Notes under the pieces: model-generated
What the model saw: only the letters and a program-made list of their open reading frames with translations
What the model was told of the DNA's origin: nothing
The model's database searches: none
Shown: in pieces, positions 13,269 to 13,412 of the stretch
How positions within the stretch are numbered: the stretch's first letter is position 1
Layout of the letters: each line of letters begins with the position of its first letter
Program-made: the position numbers and the translations under genes
NCBI GenBank assembly: GCA_018825335.1
Contig: JAHJEW010000059.1
Span: 1-13,412 of the forward strand
Reading direction: 5' to 3'
Length of the DNA: 13,412 nucleotides
Origin: Patescibacteria group bacterium
GTDB taxonomy: Bacteria; Patescibacteriota; Gracilibacteria; UBA1369

Positions 13269-13412
13269 TTAAGAAATAGATAATATAAGACTGTCAATTT
13301 GCTTTGGAGTCTTTGTTAGATTTTCGGCTTTATTGCGCTTTATTAATACCATATCTTCGATCCGTACGCCAAAAGATTTTTCCAGATATATGCCCGGTTC
13401 AACGGTGACAAC
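13269..13412 (-). CDS. M24 metallopeptidase (Xaa-Pro aminopeptidase-like), C-terminal end only
   Basis: Only the last 47 residues are in the window; the rest lies beyond the right edge. Seen: VVTVEPGIYLEK, with the conserved metal-ligand Glu of the M24 (pita-bread) fold in the EPG motif, then GVRIEDMVLI, where the second Glu ligand sits in RIED, then a Lys/Asn-rich tail (NLTKTPKQIDSL) ending in TAA. This EPG..GVRIED arrangement is typical of Xaa-Pro aminopeptidase/dipeptidase (PepP/PepQ) proteins, which remove N-terminal residues next to proline; methionine aminopeptidase has a different spacing. The stop is 5 bases before the purQ start, so the two are probably cotranscribed. PepP cannot be told from PepQ on this fragment. 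Confidence 0.88.
   Translation of the reverse strand, partial: VVTVEPGIYLEKSFGVRIEDMVLIKRNKAENLTKTPKQIDSLILSIS

Noticed and set aside
13269..13297. TTGACA on the minus strand (13292-13297) as a -35 for purQ
   Set aside because: At 16-18 base spacing there is no good -10 (best is TCTTAA), and the site is inside the peptidase coding region.
1..13412. CRISPR arrays, insertion sequences, tRNA/rRNA genes, UGA recoding
   Set aside because: No spaced direct repeats, transposase frames, integration scars or tRNA cloverleafs were seen. TGA stops at ruvC and gpmI end full-length proteins, so the normal stop meaning applies.

Overview
The window is bacterial, of moderate GC, and coded almost entirely on the minus strand. 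Ten complete or nearly complete genes plus one gene tail are packed head to tail. Gaps are 2-28 bases, and two junctions are ATGA overlaps. The only real gap is about 190 bases, between glmS and pyk. The gene mix, the compactness, the lack of Shine-Dalgarno sequences, the single-domain mannose-6-phosphate isomerase-like cupin and a type IV prepilin peptidase next to a membrane-anchored TPR protein suggest a Patescibacteria (candidate phyla radiation, Parcubacteria-like) genome. This is an inference, since no rRNA is present. UGA ends genes normally, so this is not a UGA-recoding lineage.

Layout in transcription order (right to left): C-terminus of an M24 (Xaa-Pro aminopeptidase-like) metallopeptidase (13269-13412, cut by the edge); PurQ with a C-terminal PurS-like extension (11935-13263); glmS (10154-11923); a spacer holding a 31-bp inverted repeat and a promoter (9961-10153); pyruvate kinase (8551-9960); ruvC (8043-8534); a TPR membrane protein (6565-8046); prepilin peptidase (5747-6559); gpmI (4190-5740); mannose-1-phosphate guanylyltransferase (3111-4193); a mannose-6-phosphate isomerase-type cupin (2683-3108); and a fused SecD-SecF protein running off the left edge (1-2654).

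The genes combine lower glycolysis (gpmI, pyk), nucleotide-sugar supply (glmS toward UDP-GlcNAc; manC and the cupin toward GDP-mannose), purine synthesis (purQ/purS), recombination (ruvC), and export and surface machinery (secDF, prepilin peptidase, TPR protein). They look like a streamlined-genome gene train rather than one pathway. Two TATAAT hexamers, each ending 6-7 bases before an ATG (pyk and ruvC), suggest leaderless transcripts that subdivide the train.

The most striking object is SecDF. Its first periplasmic domain carries about 260 extra residues that read as two tandem parvulin (PpiC-type prolyl isomerase) modules, the first degenerate and the second with intact motifs. The SecD membrane part also has about 47 extra residues that look like two additional transmembrane helices. 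A translocation motor with a built-in foldase is the best candidate here for an under-described system. The PurQ-PurS fusion is second.
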